DNA from: Falsiruegeria mediterranea M17
GTDB taxonomy: Bacteria > Pseudomonadota > Alphaproteobacteria > Rhodobacterales > Rhodobacteraceae
Direction: 5' to 3'
Assembly: GCF_900302455.1 (NCBI RefSeq)
Contig: NZ_ONZG01000009.1
Location: 1 to 64,000 of the forward strand
Length of the DNA stretch: 64,000 nt
Positions 51,245-60,231 of this stretch are shown piece by piece. The position numbers were made by a program, and so were the translations under genes. Below the pieces are notes generated by a model. The model was not told the DNA's origin and made no database searches. It saw only the letters and a list, made by a program, of their open reading frames with translations. Position 1 is the stretch's first letter. Each line of letters starts with the position of its first letter.

Positions 51245-51521
51245 ATATCCAGAAAGCAAGCGTGTTTTGCGGGTTCTGGATCAATCCGTCCTATGTAGCG
51301 GCGCGAACGCCGTTGCCAGGGCAGAAGAGGGCAGCGTGTTTCAAAACACCCAATGGGTCTGGAGCAGGCACAAAGCCTATGTCCATCTAACTCGGACCTG
51401 CAAAAACAAGCCGTGGAAAGTCATGAAATTGGTCTGCTTCAATTGTCCAGTATTGGAGGTTCTGAGCGTCCATCATGATTGTTAAGGCAAGACTGAATTT
51501 GACGGGTTAAGGATCCCTTTG

Positions 51522-52304
51522 ATGCCGGACAATATTGCTGCAACACCGACGAAGCTGTCGGTCAACCTCAACGCAGTTGCGTTCCTGAGAAATCGCCGGG
51601 ACATGCCCTGGCCCAGTGTCGTCGATACCGCGCGCCTTGTGCTTGATGCGGGCGCGCACGGGATCACGGTTCACCCGCGCCCCGATCAACGGCACATCCG
51701 GTTCAATGACGTTCATGATCTGGCTACGTTGATTGCCGCGGATTACCCCGAGGCCGAATTCAATGTCGAAGGGTATCCATCGCGAGACTTCCTTGACTTG
51801 GCAATGGCGTCCAGAGCCCATCAGGTGACGCTGGTGCCGGACGATCCCGGCCAGTCCACATCCGATCATGGCTGGCAGGTGGAGCAGAATCAGGAATTGT
51901 TGGGTAGTGCGATTGACGCCTTGCACGCAAACAGTCAGCGGGTCTCGCTTTTTGTGGATGTCAACGCGGCTGACGTTTGTGCTGCGGGCGACGTGGGGGC
52001 GGACCGGATCGAATTCTATACCGGACCTTATGCAGCACTTTTCGAGCGATCCGAGCACGGTGGAGAGTTGGGCCGCCTGAACGATGCGGCCCATGCGGCG
52101 CGGCAGGCGGGGCACAACGCCCAGCCCGGTTCAAGGGCGCTGACGATGAATGCCGGGCATGATCTGACGCTGTCAAATCTGCCCGCGCTGAAAGAGGTCG
52201 TGCCAGATCTGGCCGAAGTATCCATCGGCCATGGGATCACGGCCGATGCTTTGGTGATGGGTTTCCCCGAAGCGGTGCGTCGGTATCTGCAGGTACTAAG
52301 CTAA
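51522..52304 (+). CDS. pdxJ: Pyridoxine 5'-phosphate synthase (PdxJ), divergent type
   Basis: About 260 residues. PdxJ joins 1-deoxyxylulose 5-phosphate and 3-amino-1-hydroxyacetone 1-phosphate in vitamin B6 synthesis. Seen: SVNLNAVAFLRN at the start, ITVHPRPDQRHI (catalytic His), FNVEG (catalytic Glu), SLFVDV, IEFYTGPYA, TMNAGHDLTL (His) and SIGHGITADAL. The usual NIDHVATLRNARG is altered to NLNAVAFLRNRRD, so the early His is lacking, as in a subset of the family. AAGGA precedes the ATG. It ends 3 bp from the convergent FAD/GcvT gene. Confidence 0.87.
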   Translation: MPDNIAATPTKLSVNLNAVAFLRNRRDMPWPSVVDTARLVLDAGAHGITVHPRPDQRHIRFNDVHDLATLIAADYPEAEFNVEGYPSRDFLDLAMASRAHQVTLVPDDPGQSTSDHGWQVEQNQELLGSAIDALHANSQRVSLFVDVNAADVCAAGDVGADRIEFYTGPYAALFERSEHGGELGRLNDAAHAARQAGHNAQPGSRALTMNAGHDLTLSNLPALKEVVPDLAEVSIGHGITADALVMGFPEAVRRYLQVLS

Positions 52305-52307
52305 GCG

Positions 52308-54728
52308 CTATTGCTTGAGCCGCAGGTTTTGCGGATCGTATTGTGCGGGATCGTGCCGAATCGCTGTGTGATCTTCCCCAAGAATGCGGACATGGCAGGC
52401 CTCGTCCATTGCCAGTGTCCCGCGTTCCACATAGCCCAAAACCAGCGTTTTGTCGGTGCGGATGCCATGGGTGCCCGAGGTGACATAGCCGATGACCTTT
52501 TCGTCCTTGACGATAGGTTCGGACGCTAAGGGTTCTGGTGAGGGTTCGGTCACCTCCAACCCAACCCATTCCCAATCGACGGGTTGACCCGCCTGCCGCA
52601 CCAGCGCCGCTTGCCCCTGAAACGTGCCTTTGTCGGGTTTGGCAAACCCCTGCAGCCCCGCGTCAAAGAGGGTGTATTCGGTGCCGAAATCGGCACCCCA
52701 ACCGTGATACCCCTTTTCGATCCGCATGGAATTCAGCGCATAAGAGCCGAATTGTACGGCATCAAAGTCTGCGCCGCGCTCCATGATCGCTCCATAAAGT
52801 TTGGGCAGGTCGGCGCTTGCCACATGCAGTTCCCACCCCAGTTCGCCGACGTAAGACACGCGCATGGCGATGACGTCCACGCCCGCGATCTGGCATTCGG
52901 CCACTGACATCCATGGGGCGGCGGCAGCAGAGAGATCGGCCTCGGTCAACTCAGTGAGCAACGCGCGAGATTTGGGGCCCATCACCATCAGTGCACCGTC
53001 CTTTTGGTGCCCCATCGACAGGGTGACGCCGGTGTCGGGCAGTTGCTCTGACAGCAGGTCGAAATCGCGCAGGCTGGCGAGGGTTGGACCGCACAGGACA
53101 AAGCGCTCTGCGGACAGGCGCGCGATTGTGGCCTCGGAGTAAATGCGTCCGTTTGGGGTGAGCATATAGCTCAGCTTGATCCGCCCGGGTTTGGGGATGG
53201 TTCCGCAAAAAACGCTGTCCAAATAGGCTTCGGCGCCCGGTCCCTCGACCGTGAATTTGGTGAAGCCGCCGTGGTCCATGACGCCCACCGAACTGGCAAT
53301 GGCCTCGATCTCGCCGCTCACGGCTGCGTGCCAGGGTTCTTCGTGGTAGCTCAGCGCGCCGGTGTCGGGGTGGTCGGGTGTTTCGAACCAGAACGCACGT
53401 TCCCATCCGCCGATTTGTCCCATCACCGCGCCAGAGGCTTTGAGTTGGTCATACAATGGCGTGCGTTGAATCGGGCGGCCGGATTGCATGTTCCGATGCG
53501 GATAGGGGATGGCATATTGCAGATCGTAATGTTCGGATGCACGGGCATGGGCGTAATCAGGTGTCGCCCACTCGCCAAACCGGCGCGGGTCCCAGGCAGA
53601 GAGGTCCCATTCGGTCTCACCTTGGGTGATCCATTCGGCCATCGCCTTGCCGATGGCGGCCGAATGGGTGATCCCAACCTGCACCCCTGTGGCGTGATAG
53701 AAATTCGGTGCGCCTGCCGCAGGCCCGACCAGCGGCAGGGCATCCGGCGCATAGGCAATGGGTCCGTTGACGAACCGCTGCGCTCCGGCCTCGGCCAGCA
53801 GGGGGACGTGTACAATGGTGTCTTCAAGCACTTCAAGGATGTCCTCGACACTGTCGGGAAACAACTGATGGGCAAAGTCGTCCGGTGGGCCTTCGGTGGG
53901 CCAGGCCGGGCGGCCCGCGTGGGCGTAAGAGCCCAGAAGGAAGGCGTTGCGCTCGCGTCTGAGATAGAAGCGGATATCCGGGTCACGCACCAGCGGGAAG
54001 AGGTCAGGATGGGCGTCAAGCTCGGCCAGGGGTTCGGTGACCAGATACTGGTGCTCCAGCGTGATGACCGGCGCTTTCAGCCCTGCCATTGCGGCAATCC
54101 TGGCGCCATAGAACCCACCCGCGTTGATGACTATTTCCGCGGTGATCGTCTCGGTTGCGGTCGAGATCTGCCATTCGCCGCTGGCCGTACGAGCGATGCC
54201 GGTCACAGGTGAAAACCGCTTGATCTGTGCGCCCAGATCGCGCGCGCCCTTGGCCAGCGCCTGGGTCAACTGGCTTGGGTCGATATCGCCCTCATAGGGG
54301 TCCATGATCCCGCCCAGAACAGTATCATCTGGGGACCAGAACGGGTGCATGGCGTCCATCTCGGACGGGCTTAGACGGTGCAGGTCGAAACCGGCGCTGT
54401 TTGCGATTCCTTCAAGGTGCCCAAACAGTTCCATCCGTTCCTTGGTATGGGCGGGCCAGAAGGCACCCGTGTGGCGGTAAGTGATCGGGCTGTCGACCGT
54501 ATCGCCCAGATCCTTGTAGAGCTGCCAGCCATAGTTCCCGGCCCGCATCCCCAGCCATGAGGTCGCATAGGTCGGGATGTTGCCCGCGGCGTGCCAGGTC
54601 GAGCCGCTGGTCAACTCGTCGCGTTCCAGAAGCAGGGTGTCGGTCACCCCCGCAAGGGCCAGATGATACAGGATCGAACACCCAACGGCGCCCCCACCAA
54701 TGACAACAACGCGCTTATGACTGTTCAT
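52308..54728 (-). CDS. FAD-dependent oxidoreductase fused to aminomethyltransferase (dimethylglycine/sarcosine dehydrogenase-like)
   Basis: 806 residues. N-terminal DAO domain: RVVVIGGGAVGCSILYHLA, then SGSTWHAAG whose His is the covalent FAD site in this family, to about residue 370. An FAO_M-like central segment (YDLQYAIPYPHRNMQSGRP) follows. The C-terminal GcvT/folate-binding domain starts near 420 (VGVMDHGGFTKFTVEGPGAE) and ends with the GCV_T barrel (GTFQGQAALV, YVTSGTHG). Enzymes of this build oxidise N-methyl groups and pass formaldehyde equivalents to tetrahydrofolate. Its ATG overlaps the stop of the MttB-family gene (ATGA), so the two are made together. Confidence 0.9.
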   Translation of the reverse strand: MNSHKRVVVIGGGAVGCSILYHLALAGVTDTLLLERDELTSGSTWHAAGNIPTYATSWLGMRAGNYGWQLYKDLGDTVDSPITYRHTGAFWPAHTKERMELFGHLEGIANSAGFDLHRLSPSEMDAMHPFWSPDDTVLGGIMDPYEGDIDPSQLTQALAKGARDLGAQIKRFSPVTGIARTASGEWQISTATETITAEIVINAGGFYGARIAAMAGLKAPVITLEHQYLVTEPLAELDAHPDLFPLVRDPDIRFYLRRERNAFLLGSYAHAGRPAWPTEGPPDDFAHQLFPDSVEDILEVLEDTIVHVPLLAEAGAQRFVNGPIAYAPDALPLVGPAAGAPNFYHATGVQVGITHSAAIGKAMAEWITQGETEWDLSAWDPRRFGEWATPDYAHARASEHYDLQYAIPYPHRNMQSGRPIQRTPLYDQLKASGAVMGQIGGWERAFWFETPDHPDTGALSYHEEPWHAAVSGEIEAIASSVGVMDHGGFTKFTVEGPGAEAYLDSVFCGTIPKPGRIKLSYMLTPNGRIYSEATIARLSAERFVLCGPTLASLRDFDLLSEQLPDTGVTLSMGHQKDGALMVMGPKSRALLTELTEADLSAAAAPWMSVAECQIAGVDVIAMRVSYVGELGWELHVASADLPKLYGAIMERGADFDAVQFGSYALNSMRIEKGYHGWGADFGTEYTLFDAGLQGFAKPDKGTFQGQAALVRQAGQPVDWEWVGLEVTEPSPEPLASEPIVKDEKVIGYVTSGTHGIRTDKTLVLGYVERGTLAMDEACHVRILGEDHTAIRHDPAQYDPQNLRLKQ

Positions 54729-56221
54729 GTATGATCCTTGGGCACTTTGATGTCGAACGCGGCACGAATGGCGGCTTCGCGGTCTTTGGGCAGGTGTGTT
54801 GGCGCTTGCGCCGTCAACTCGCGCACGCGGTCCTTGGCGCGATCCGTCAGGGCCGGGCGCCCGGCCTCTTGCCAGTCTTGCACGCTTTGGCGGTCGGCCA
54901 GCGCGGGATAGACGTATTCGGTCCGCATCCGGGCCAGGGTCTGTGCTTCGCCCAGGTAATGACCCGGGCCACTGGCAACTGCCTCGATCATCTCCAGGTC
55001 CAGCGCATCATCGGCCAGCTCAACCCCGCGTACGGACCGCAGGATGGCGGCGCACATGTCATCGTCGATGACCAGCGCCTCGGGCGAGGCGACCATGAGT
55101 GAGCCGAGCATGCCGACGCTGAGGTTGATCATGTCCGCCCCGGCCTGTGCGGCCAGGGCAACGGTATAGCCCTTTTCATAACCCGCCTGAGCGTCCGGCT
55201 CTTTGGCGTCGGTCATTCCGGCCGAGACAGTCGAGGGGATATCGAGGTTCAGCAGCAGCTGCGCTGCGGCGGCGTTGGCCACGGCGGCCTCGCCACTGCC
55301 GCCGGTCATCGCGCCTGTTCGTAGGTCGCTGATGAAAGGCATGAAGGCCAAAATGGTGGGGAAGCCGGGGCTTAGGACATTGGCGATGATCAATCCGGCG
55401 AGCGACTCGGCCAGCCCCTGCGCCAAGGCACCAGCCAAAGTCACCGGGCTGGTCGCGCCAGCCTGCGCTGCGGTGCAGATTTGCAGCGGCATTCCGGCCT
55501 GGATCGCGGCCTTCATGATCTCGACGCCTTCGGGGGCAAACCGCAAGGGCGAGACTGCGTGCACGATGATCCCCATGCAAAATGGGTGCTGGCGAAACCG
55601 GCCTTCGCCACCCAGGGCGATGTCGAACATCTGAGTGATGCGCGGCACGTGTTGCGCGGTGTCAAAGCTGATTCCGATGGGTTTGGGGCAGGCCTTGAGG
55701 CAGGCAAAAGCGGTGTTTGCGTCCAGATCCCAGGCTGTTTCCATGTCGCGGGCCACGATGGGGCGAACACCGTAGTGGATGTTTTCAGCCCGACCCACGA
55801 TCTGCATCAGCTGATAGAGATCCGCAAGTTGCGCGGCACGAAATCCGCCTGCGTCGTCAGGAACTTCGACCGCTGCACCACCGGTGCCGATGTGAACATT
55901 GCCGCCGCCGATGGTCAGGCCCAAATCCTCGGAAAACCCCGGCAGGTTGACGCGTCTCATGGCCTTGGACAGCGTGGCGTCGATCATTGTCTTGGGGAAA
56001 CACAGACGCCCATCGTCACGGCGTCTTGCGCCTTGTTCGATGGCCAATGCGGCGACGTCTTCGGGGCAGTCGGCCATGCCGATCTTTTCAAGGATATCAA
56101 AGGCGGCCTGAGTGATCTGGTCCAGCCGCCGGGGGCCTAATGGGCGAAAGGTGCCGCCGTGGGGCGGAGGTGTCACGCGAGTGCCGCGTGGCGTGTGTTG
56201 CTCTCTTGCCCGCCGTGCCAA
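54725..56221 (-). CDS. Trimethylamine methyltransferase (MttB) superfamily protein, non-pyrrolysine type
   Basis: 498 residues. N-terminal ARRAR motif common in the family, then TIM-barrel segments: HIGTGGAAVEVPDD, LVGRAENIHYGVRP-type 'IVGRAENIHYG', PIGISFDTAQHV, and SGEAAVANAAAAQLLLNLDI. No in-frame amber codon interrupts it, so it is not the pyrrolysine-containing enzyme; relatives such as MtgB demethylate glycine betaine or other quaternary amines with a corrinoid protein. No corrinoid protein is encoded here. The start appears to be TTG 56221 with GGAG six bases upstream; GTG 56176 is an alternative. Confidence 0.85.
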   Translation of the reverse strand: MARRAREQHTPRGTRVTPPPHGGTFRPLGPRRLDQITQAAFDILEKIGMADCPEDVAALAIEQGARRRDDGRLCFPKTMIDATLSKAMRRVNLPGFSEDLGLTIGGGNVHIGTGGAAVEVPDDAGGFRAAQLADLYQLMQIVGRAENIHYGVRPIVARDMETAWDLDANTAFACLKACPKPIGISFDTAQHVPRITQMFDIALGGEGRFRQHPFCMGIIVHAVSPLRFAPEGVEIMKAAIQAGMPLQICTAAQAGATSPVTLAGALAQGLAESLAGLIIANVLSPGFPTILAFMPFISDLRTGAMTGGSGEAAVANAAAAQLLLNLDIPSTVSAGMTDAKEPDAQAGYEKGYTVALAAQAGADMINLSVGMLGSLMVASPEALVIDDDMCAAILRSVRGVELADDALDLEMIEAVASGPGHYLGEAQTLARMRTEYVYPALADRQSVQDWQEAGRPALTDRAKDRVRELTAQAPTHLPKDREAAIRAAFDIKVPKDHT

Positions 56222-56370
56222 TGCCTGCTCCGATCTTGCTGCTTCCCCTCAGGCAACGCGCTGAATGAGACAGTTGCTTTCGAAAAAACGACATGATGAA
56301 GTCGGTTTTTGCGGGCCTATGGCTCAAGACCGGGATTTAACATTGGATCAACCCAAAGGAGCAGTGACCT

Positions 56371-56814
56371 ATGCACGTGTACCGAAGCATGATCCTGAAT
56401 GCGCCGATTGATGCGGTCTGGTCCGCTGTTCGCGCGTTCGATGGTGTCGATCAGTGGAATCCCGGCGTGGCCGCGGCCCGAATGGAAACAGGCTCGGCCA
56501 CAGCTGTGGGCAGCATTCGGCACCTCGATATCGTGGATGGGGCCGTGTTCCGCGAGACCCTGCTTGAACTGTCGGATGTGGAGCATTTCTACACCTACGA
56601 CATCATCGACAGCCCGCTGCCGGTGCAGAACTATGTCTCGACCCATCGGTTCATCCCGATCACTCATACCAATCAAACGCTTGGCGTCTGGGAGAGCCGG
56701 TTCGACTGCGCAAGGGATCTGGAGCGTGACATGGAAACGATTGTCGGTGACCAGATTTACATCGGTGGAATGACCGGCCTGAACACCCACCTGACCGGAG
56801 AAAACCATGGCTGA
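56371..56814 (+). CDS. SRPBCC (START-like / polyketide cyclase) family protein
   Basis: 147 residues: SMILNAPIDAVWSAVRAFDG opening, GSIRHLDIVDGAVFRETLLE strands, YTYDIIDSPLPVQNYVSTHR and a C-terminal helix. The fold binds hydrophobic ligands. AAAGGAG precedes the ATG. Its end overlaps the racemase-like gene by 8 bp. Divergent from the MttB-family gene. Confidence 0.85.
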   Translation: MHVYRSMILNAPIDAVWSAVRAFDGVDQWNPGVAAARMETGSATAVGSIRHLDIVDGAVFRETLLELSDVEHFYTYDIIDSPLPVQNYVSTHRFIPITHTNQTLGVWESRFDCARDLERDMETIVGDQIYIGGMTGLNTHLTGENHG

Positions 56815-57508
56815 CACTCTTGCCCCCCGCGCCATCATAGGCGTCATGACCCCTGCCATGAACACCGTTGTTCAGCCCGAGTTGGAGCTGTTGCGGCCCG
56901 GCGGCGTGACCAACCAGATGCAACGGTTTCGTTTGGGCGGGGATGCCGTTTCCGACGACCTGATCGAAGAGGCGCTCAAGCTGATGGACTGCAATCCGGC
57001 GGCTTTGTGCATCGGGCTGACCACGGACGCAGGCCCCGGCGGTGTCGATCGGCTCGCGCGGCGCTGTGCCGAGTTGGAAGACGCGGTGGGGGTGCCGGTC
57101 CTGAATGCCTCTGCCGCTGACCACGCAGCCCTGCGCGCATTTGGGGCCAAACGAGTTGCGGTTGTGACACCCTTCAACGCAGAGATTGACCAACATGTGA
57201 AGGCCAATACTGAAGAAGCGGGATTTGAGGTGGTTGCCATCGAAGGTACTTGCGCGCCGTCTCTGCCCGAGATTTGCGAAACATCCCTTGATGACATTCG
57301 CGCGGTGTTTGCCAGGGTGGCGAACTCTGACTGTGATGCCATTTTGCAGGTCGGAACGGCGTTGCCCGTGGTCTCGTTGATTGAGGAGCTAGAGGCGGAA
57401 CACGGCAAGCCTATCGTGGCCTGCAATGCAGCTGTCTATTGGCAAACGCTGCGGGCAATCGGGCTGAGCGATGAGGTCAATGGGTTCGGTCGGCTGTTCA
57501 CCCTGTGA
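56807..57508 (+). CDS. Asp/Glu racemase family (maleate isomerase / arylmalonate decarboxylase-like)
   Basis: 233 residues. IIGVMTPAMNTVVQPELELL, CIGLTTDAGPGG, VPVLNASAADHAALRAFGAK and a C-terminal PIVACNAAVYWQTLRAIGL fit this family. Only the second catalytic cysteine position (ACNAA) looks normal; the first is not a clear Cys, as in arylmalonate decarboxylase rather than racemases. Translationally coupled to the START-like gene. Substrate unknown. Confidence 0.83.
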   Translation: MADTLAPRAIIGVMTPAMNTVVQPELELLRPGGVTNQMQRFRLGGDAVSDDLIEEALKLMDCNPAALCIGLTTDAGPGGVDRLARRCAELEDAVGVPVLNASAADHAALRAFGAKRVAVVTPFNAEIDQHVKANTEEAGFEVVAIEGTCAPSLPEICETSLDDIRAVFARVANSDCDAILQVGTALPVVSLIEELEAEHGKPIVACNAAVYWQTLRAIGLSDEVNGFGRLFTL

Positions 57509-57961
57509 TCATAAGGTTTCGCAGCCTGCGTCCAACTTGATCTGACATTCACCACAATAACGCGTGTCTTGAGATATTGATGATCTGATACGAAGTGGCA
57601 TGTGGTCTGCCCATCGGTTGCCTGTAAACCCGTTTGTTTTCAGCCATCCGAAGGATGTTCAAGCCAGACTCACGTTCTTAGAGGATCTTTGGAAGTTGGA
57701 TGCCACCAGCAAAGATCCGATCAGAATGTTCCACATGGACCTGTCTTCACGGAATTGAAGCCACGCATTCATCTAGTGTTCCAGGTCACACGCAATTTGA
57801 CAGACGTGGGCGCAGTCGTGGCGGGACCGCAGCGGCAATCACCCTTCAGGTGCGCGGCGAAGTGAACGGCATCGTCGAACGTACAGCTATGGGCCATGCG
57901 CCTTCTCGTGGGACGCTCCCAATTGTCATGCTATGAAACACGTAAAGTGAAAGAAATACCC
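57509..57961. other. 453-bp stretch without a recognisable gene
   Basis: Composition is less GC-rich than neighbours. Short frames exist on both strands but none has a convincing start, family or codon pattern. It may contain the promoter of the lipoprotein gene. Confidence 0.5.
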
Positions 57962-58300
57962 ATGAAATCTCTAGTAAAATTGCTTCTCGTATCGCTTGGT
58001 TTGCTCTTTGCCGCGGCTTGTCAGACAACGTCACCAAACCCGATCGATGGCATTGTTGACCTCCAAGAGATCGAGGTTGAAATCCTCGCTGTGAAACCGG
58101 AAAAAGACGGTAACACTCTGGTTGTTCGTGATGACAGCGGAAACACCTACAATGCCGTGATTTCAATTCCCAATCTGGGGCCCGAATCCGACTTTGATTT
58201 TGATCATCTAAAGGTTGGCAACAGAATGATCGTCACAGGTGAAACCTGGTCACTCGCTGGCGATCCACAGCTAACCATCCGCGACGCCAAAGCCGTCTGA
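57962..58300 (+). CDS. Small lipoprotein
   Basis: 112 residues. Signal peptide MKSLVKLLLVSLGLLFAAAC with a lipobox LFAAAC (Cys20). The mature part is a short beta-rich domain (EIEVEILAVKPEKDGNTLVV, RDDSGNTYNAVISI, HLKVGNRMIVTGETW, LTIRDAKAV), resembling a small OB-like fold. It could sit in the outer membrane; function unknown. Confidence 0.75.
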   Translation: MKSLVKLLLVSLGLLFAAACQTTSPNPIDGIVDLQEIEVEILAVKPEKDGNTLVVRDDSGNTYNAVISIPNLGPESDFDFDHLKVGNRMIVTGETWSLAGDPQLTIRDAKAV

Positions 58301-58319
58301 AACTATTCGGGTGCTTGAT

Positions 58320-58619
58320 ATGAAAAATGCATTGCTGATTGTTGGCGTGTTGTGTGTCGCGGTGTGCCAAACGGGTTTTGGCCGCGCGGCATCTAACTCG
58401 GATGTCGCTCATGCAGACGCAAGCTGCCAGGTGGAAAGGGGAAGGTTGATGTAAGCGAAAGCTGACCCTGCCTGCCCTGGATGCCGGGCAGAGCTGCGTC
58501 GACAACAGCCAGTGCAAAGGCTTGTGCAGGCAAATGGCCAGTGCTCAACTCATGAAGACAGCTTTGGTTGTAACGATGACCCAAATGACGGAAATCCAGC
58601 AACGATCTGCATTGGCTGA
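58320..58619 (+). pseudogene. Frameshifted Cys-rich small secreted protein
   Basis: A signal-peptide-like start MKNALLIVGVLCVAVCQTGF ends early at a TAA (58452). In the next frame LTLPALDAGQSCVDNSQCKG-LC continues (about 58462-58527), and then, back in the first frame, NGQCSTHEDSFGCNDDPNDG and a final Cys to the TGA at 58617. The three parts read like one Cys-rich protein broken by two frame changes. The lipoprotein gene just upstream may have been its neighbour in an operon. Confidence 0.45.
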
Positions 58620-58848
58620 GGAAACCAATGGTATGGAGATGCCGAACTTGATGTGTTGTGCAGTTTTGATCGGAACCATGGCATCGCTGGCTTGATATCT
58701 TAAGCAAGCTCAGCTTCGGGCGACGGGGCCGCGCGTGGCGCTTTTGTCGCCAGGTTCCCGGTACCATCTGAGCAAGTTCAACTTACTTGGCCATAAGGGG
58801 CAAAGTGCTTGCCACAGGCAAGTCAAGTTTCTCGAGAATCCAGGGAAA

Positions 58849-58924
<76 letters not shown>

Positions 58925-59049
58925 ATGCTACCGCTGCTGCGGTGGACGGACGTTTATGAAAGGACAGGCAGGAGCGCAAGTCAAAAAACGTCGATTGTCC
59001 GAAAAATTTTGTCGGTTTGGCGGGCGTTGCCAGCACGCCTCGACACAAA

Positions 59050-59077
59050 AGAAAAGGCCGGGAAAAACCCGGCCCTT
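59050..59077 (-). terminator. Terminator of the FYDLN-acid gene
   Basis: GGCCGGG-5-CCCGGCC hairpin; on the minus strand it is followed by TTTTCTTTTG. Confidence 0.85.
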
Positions 59078-59084
59078 CAGTCAA

Positions 59085-59411
59085 TCACGAGTCTTCGTCT
59101 TCGGATGAAACGTCGGCGATTTCGTCCAAGGATACGTTGTCCTCGTCGTCATCGTCGTCCAGAACATCATCGCCCAGATCGACATCGACATCGTCGTCAT
59201 CATCCAGAACGACGTCTTCCGTGTCCATCGACTGTTTGTTCTTCAGGGTTGCCGCATCTTCGGCATCCGCTGCGATCATCCGGCTTTTACCGGTGTCCAG
59301 TTCCACGATGTCGCCCGTGTAGGGGCTGACAATCGGATCTTTATTCAGGTCATAAAATCGTTTGCCGGTGGTTGGGCAAACGCGTTTTACGCCCCATTCT
59401 TCCTTGGGCAT
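59085..59411 (-). CDS. FYDLN-acid family protein (TIGR02300)
   Basis: 108 residues. The N-terminus MPKEEWGVKRVCPTTGKRFY-DLN-KDPIVSPYTG is the family hallmark, followed by a tail made almost entirely of Asp/Glu (DDDDDVDVDLGDD, DDDDDED). Restricted to alphaproteobacteria; function unknown. Single gene with its own terminator; a tRNA-Ala lies downstream. Confidence 0.93.
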   Translation of the reverse strand: MPKEEWGVKRVCPTTGKRFYDLNKDPIVSPYTGDIVELDTGKSRMIAADAEDAATLKNKQSMDTEDVVLDDDDDVDVDLGDDVLDDDDDEDNVSLDEIADVSSEDEDS

Positions 59412-59508
59412 GTGAAATCCCCTTGATATCAGGTGAGTCGTCGACGATTCAGGTCAGGTGCCACATGACGTGGGCACTGTCAAAGCCTTTGAGCAAATGG
59501 GAGGCCGC

Positions 59509-60195
59509 ATGGCTGATCACCACCTGCCCGGACATCCGCCCGTACCACTGACGGTGCGCCGGTCGGCGCGTGCCCGCAGGATCAGTCTGCGGATCTCGCA
59601 ACTGGACGGTCGCGTGACGCTGACCATGCCCAATGGCGTGCCTGAGCGGCATGCATTGGAGTTTGCGGCAGAGAAAGAGGACTGGATCAGATCCCATCTC
59701 GAGGCTCGACAATCGAACGAAAGTGTCAACATCGGATCGACCATCCCCGTCGAAGGAGTTGAGCTTCGCGTGGAGGTGGGAACCGGACGCAACGTGGCCG
59801 TGAAAGCCGATGTGGTATTGGTGCCGGTCAACTCCGCGCCGCGCCGCTTGGAACGGTTTCTCAAGGAGTTGGCCCGTGATCGACTGGCCGATGCCTCGGA
59901 TTTCTACAGCGCCCGTCTGGGGCGGTCCTATTCGCGCATATCGATCCGCGATACCCGCTCTCGCTGGGGGTCTTGTTCTGCGCAAGGTGGCTTGATGTAT
60001 TCTTGGCGGTTGATCTTGGCCCCCCCGCCTGTTTTGCGATATGTGGCCGCGCATGAGGTTGCCCATCTGAATGAGATGAACCATTCGCAGGCGTTTTGGG
60101 ATCTGGTTGAGGATATTCACGGTCCCTATTTTCAGCAACGGCAATGGTTGCGGGATGAGGGGGCGTCACTTCACCGATATCGGTTCGATGGTTGA
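59509..60195 (+). CDS. YgjP-type (M48-like, DUF45) metal-dependent hydrolase
   Basis: About 228 residues. VRRSARARRISLRISQLDGR at the N-terminus, then DTRSRWGSCSAQGGLMYSWR and VAAHEVAHLNEMNHSQAFW, which contains the zinc-binding HExxH with a third His (HEVAHLNEMNH). These are the defining motifs of the YgjP/DUF45 family. ATG 59509 has GGGAGG upstream; an in-frame GTG at 59458 lacks it. Confidence 0.87.
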   Translation: MADHHLPGHPPVPLTVRRSARARRISLRISQLDGRVTLTMPNGVPERHALEFAAEKEDWIRSHLEARQSNESVNIGSTIPVEGVELRVEVGTGRNVAVKADVVLVPVNSAPRRLERFLKELARDRLADASDFYSARLGRSYSRISIRDTRSRWGSCSAQGGLMYSWRLILAPPPVLRYVAAHEVAHLNEMNHSQAFWDLVEDIHGPYFQQRQWLRDEGASLHRYRFDG

Positions 60196-60208
60196 CCCGT
60201 TTTCATTT

Positions 60209-60218
60209 TGTGATCACA
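60209..60218. promoter_or_regulatory. Candidate GntR operator
   Basis: TGTGATCACA, a perfect 10-bp palindrome, is located just upstream of the GntR start codons; suitable for autoregulation. Confidence 0.4.
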
Positions 60219-60231
60219 TATGGGGATCATG

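Noticed and set aside
51267-51485. 72-codon plus-strand frame before pdxJ
   Set aside because: No Shine-Dalgarno sequence, no family, unlikely composition.
54725-56221. Pyrrolysine-containing trimethylamine methyltransferase
   Set aside because: The reading frame has no internal TAG and the full length is encoded without readthrough.
58393-58767. 124-codon minus-strand frame
   Set aside because: Crosses the broken Cys-rich gene and non-coding DNA; no recognisable domain.
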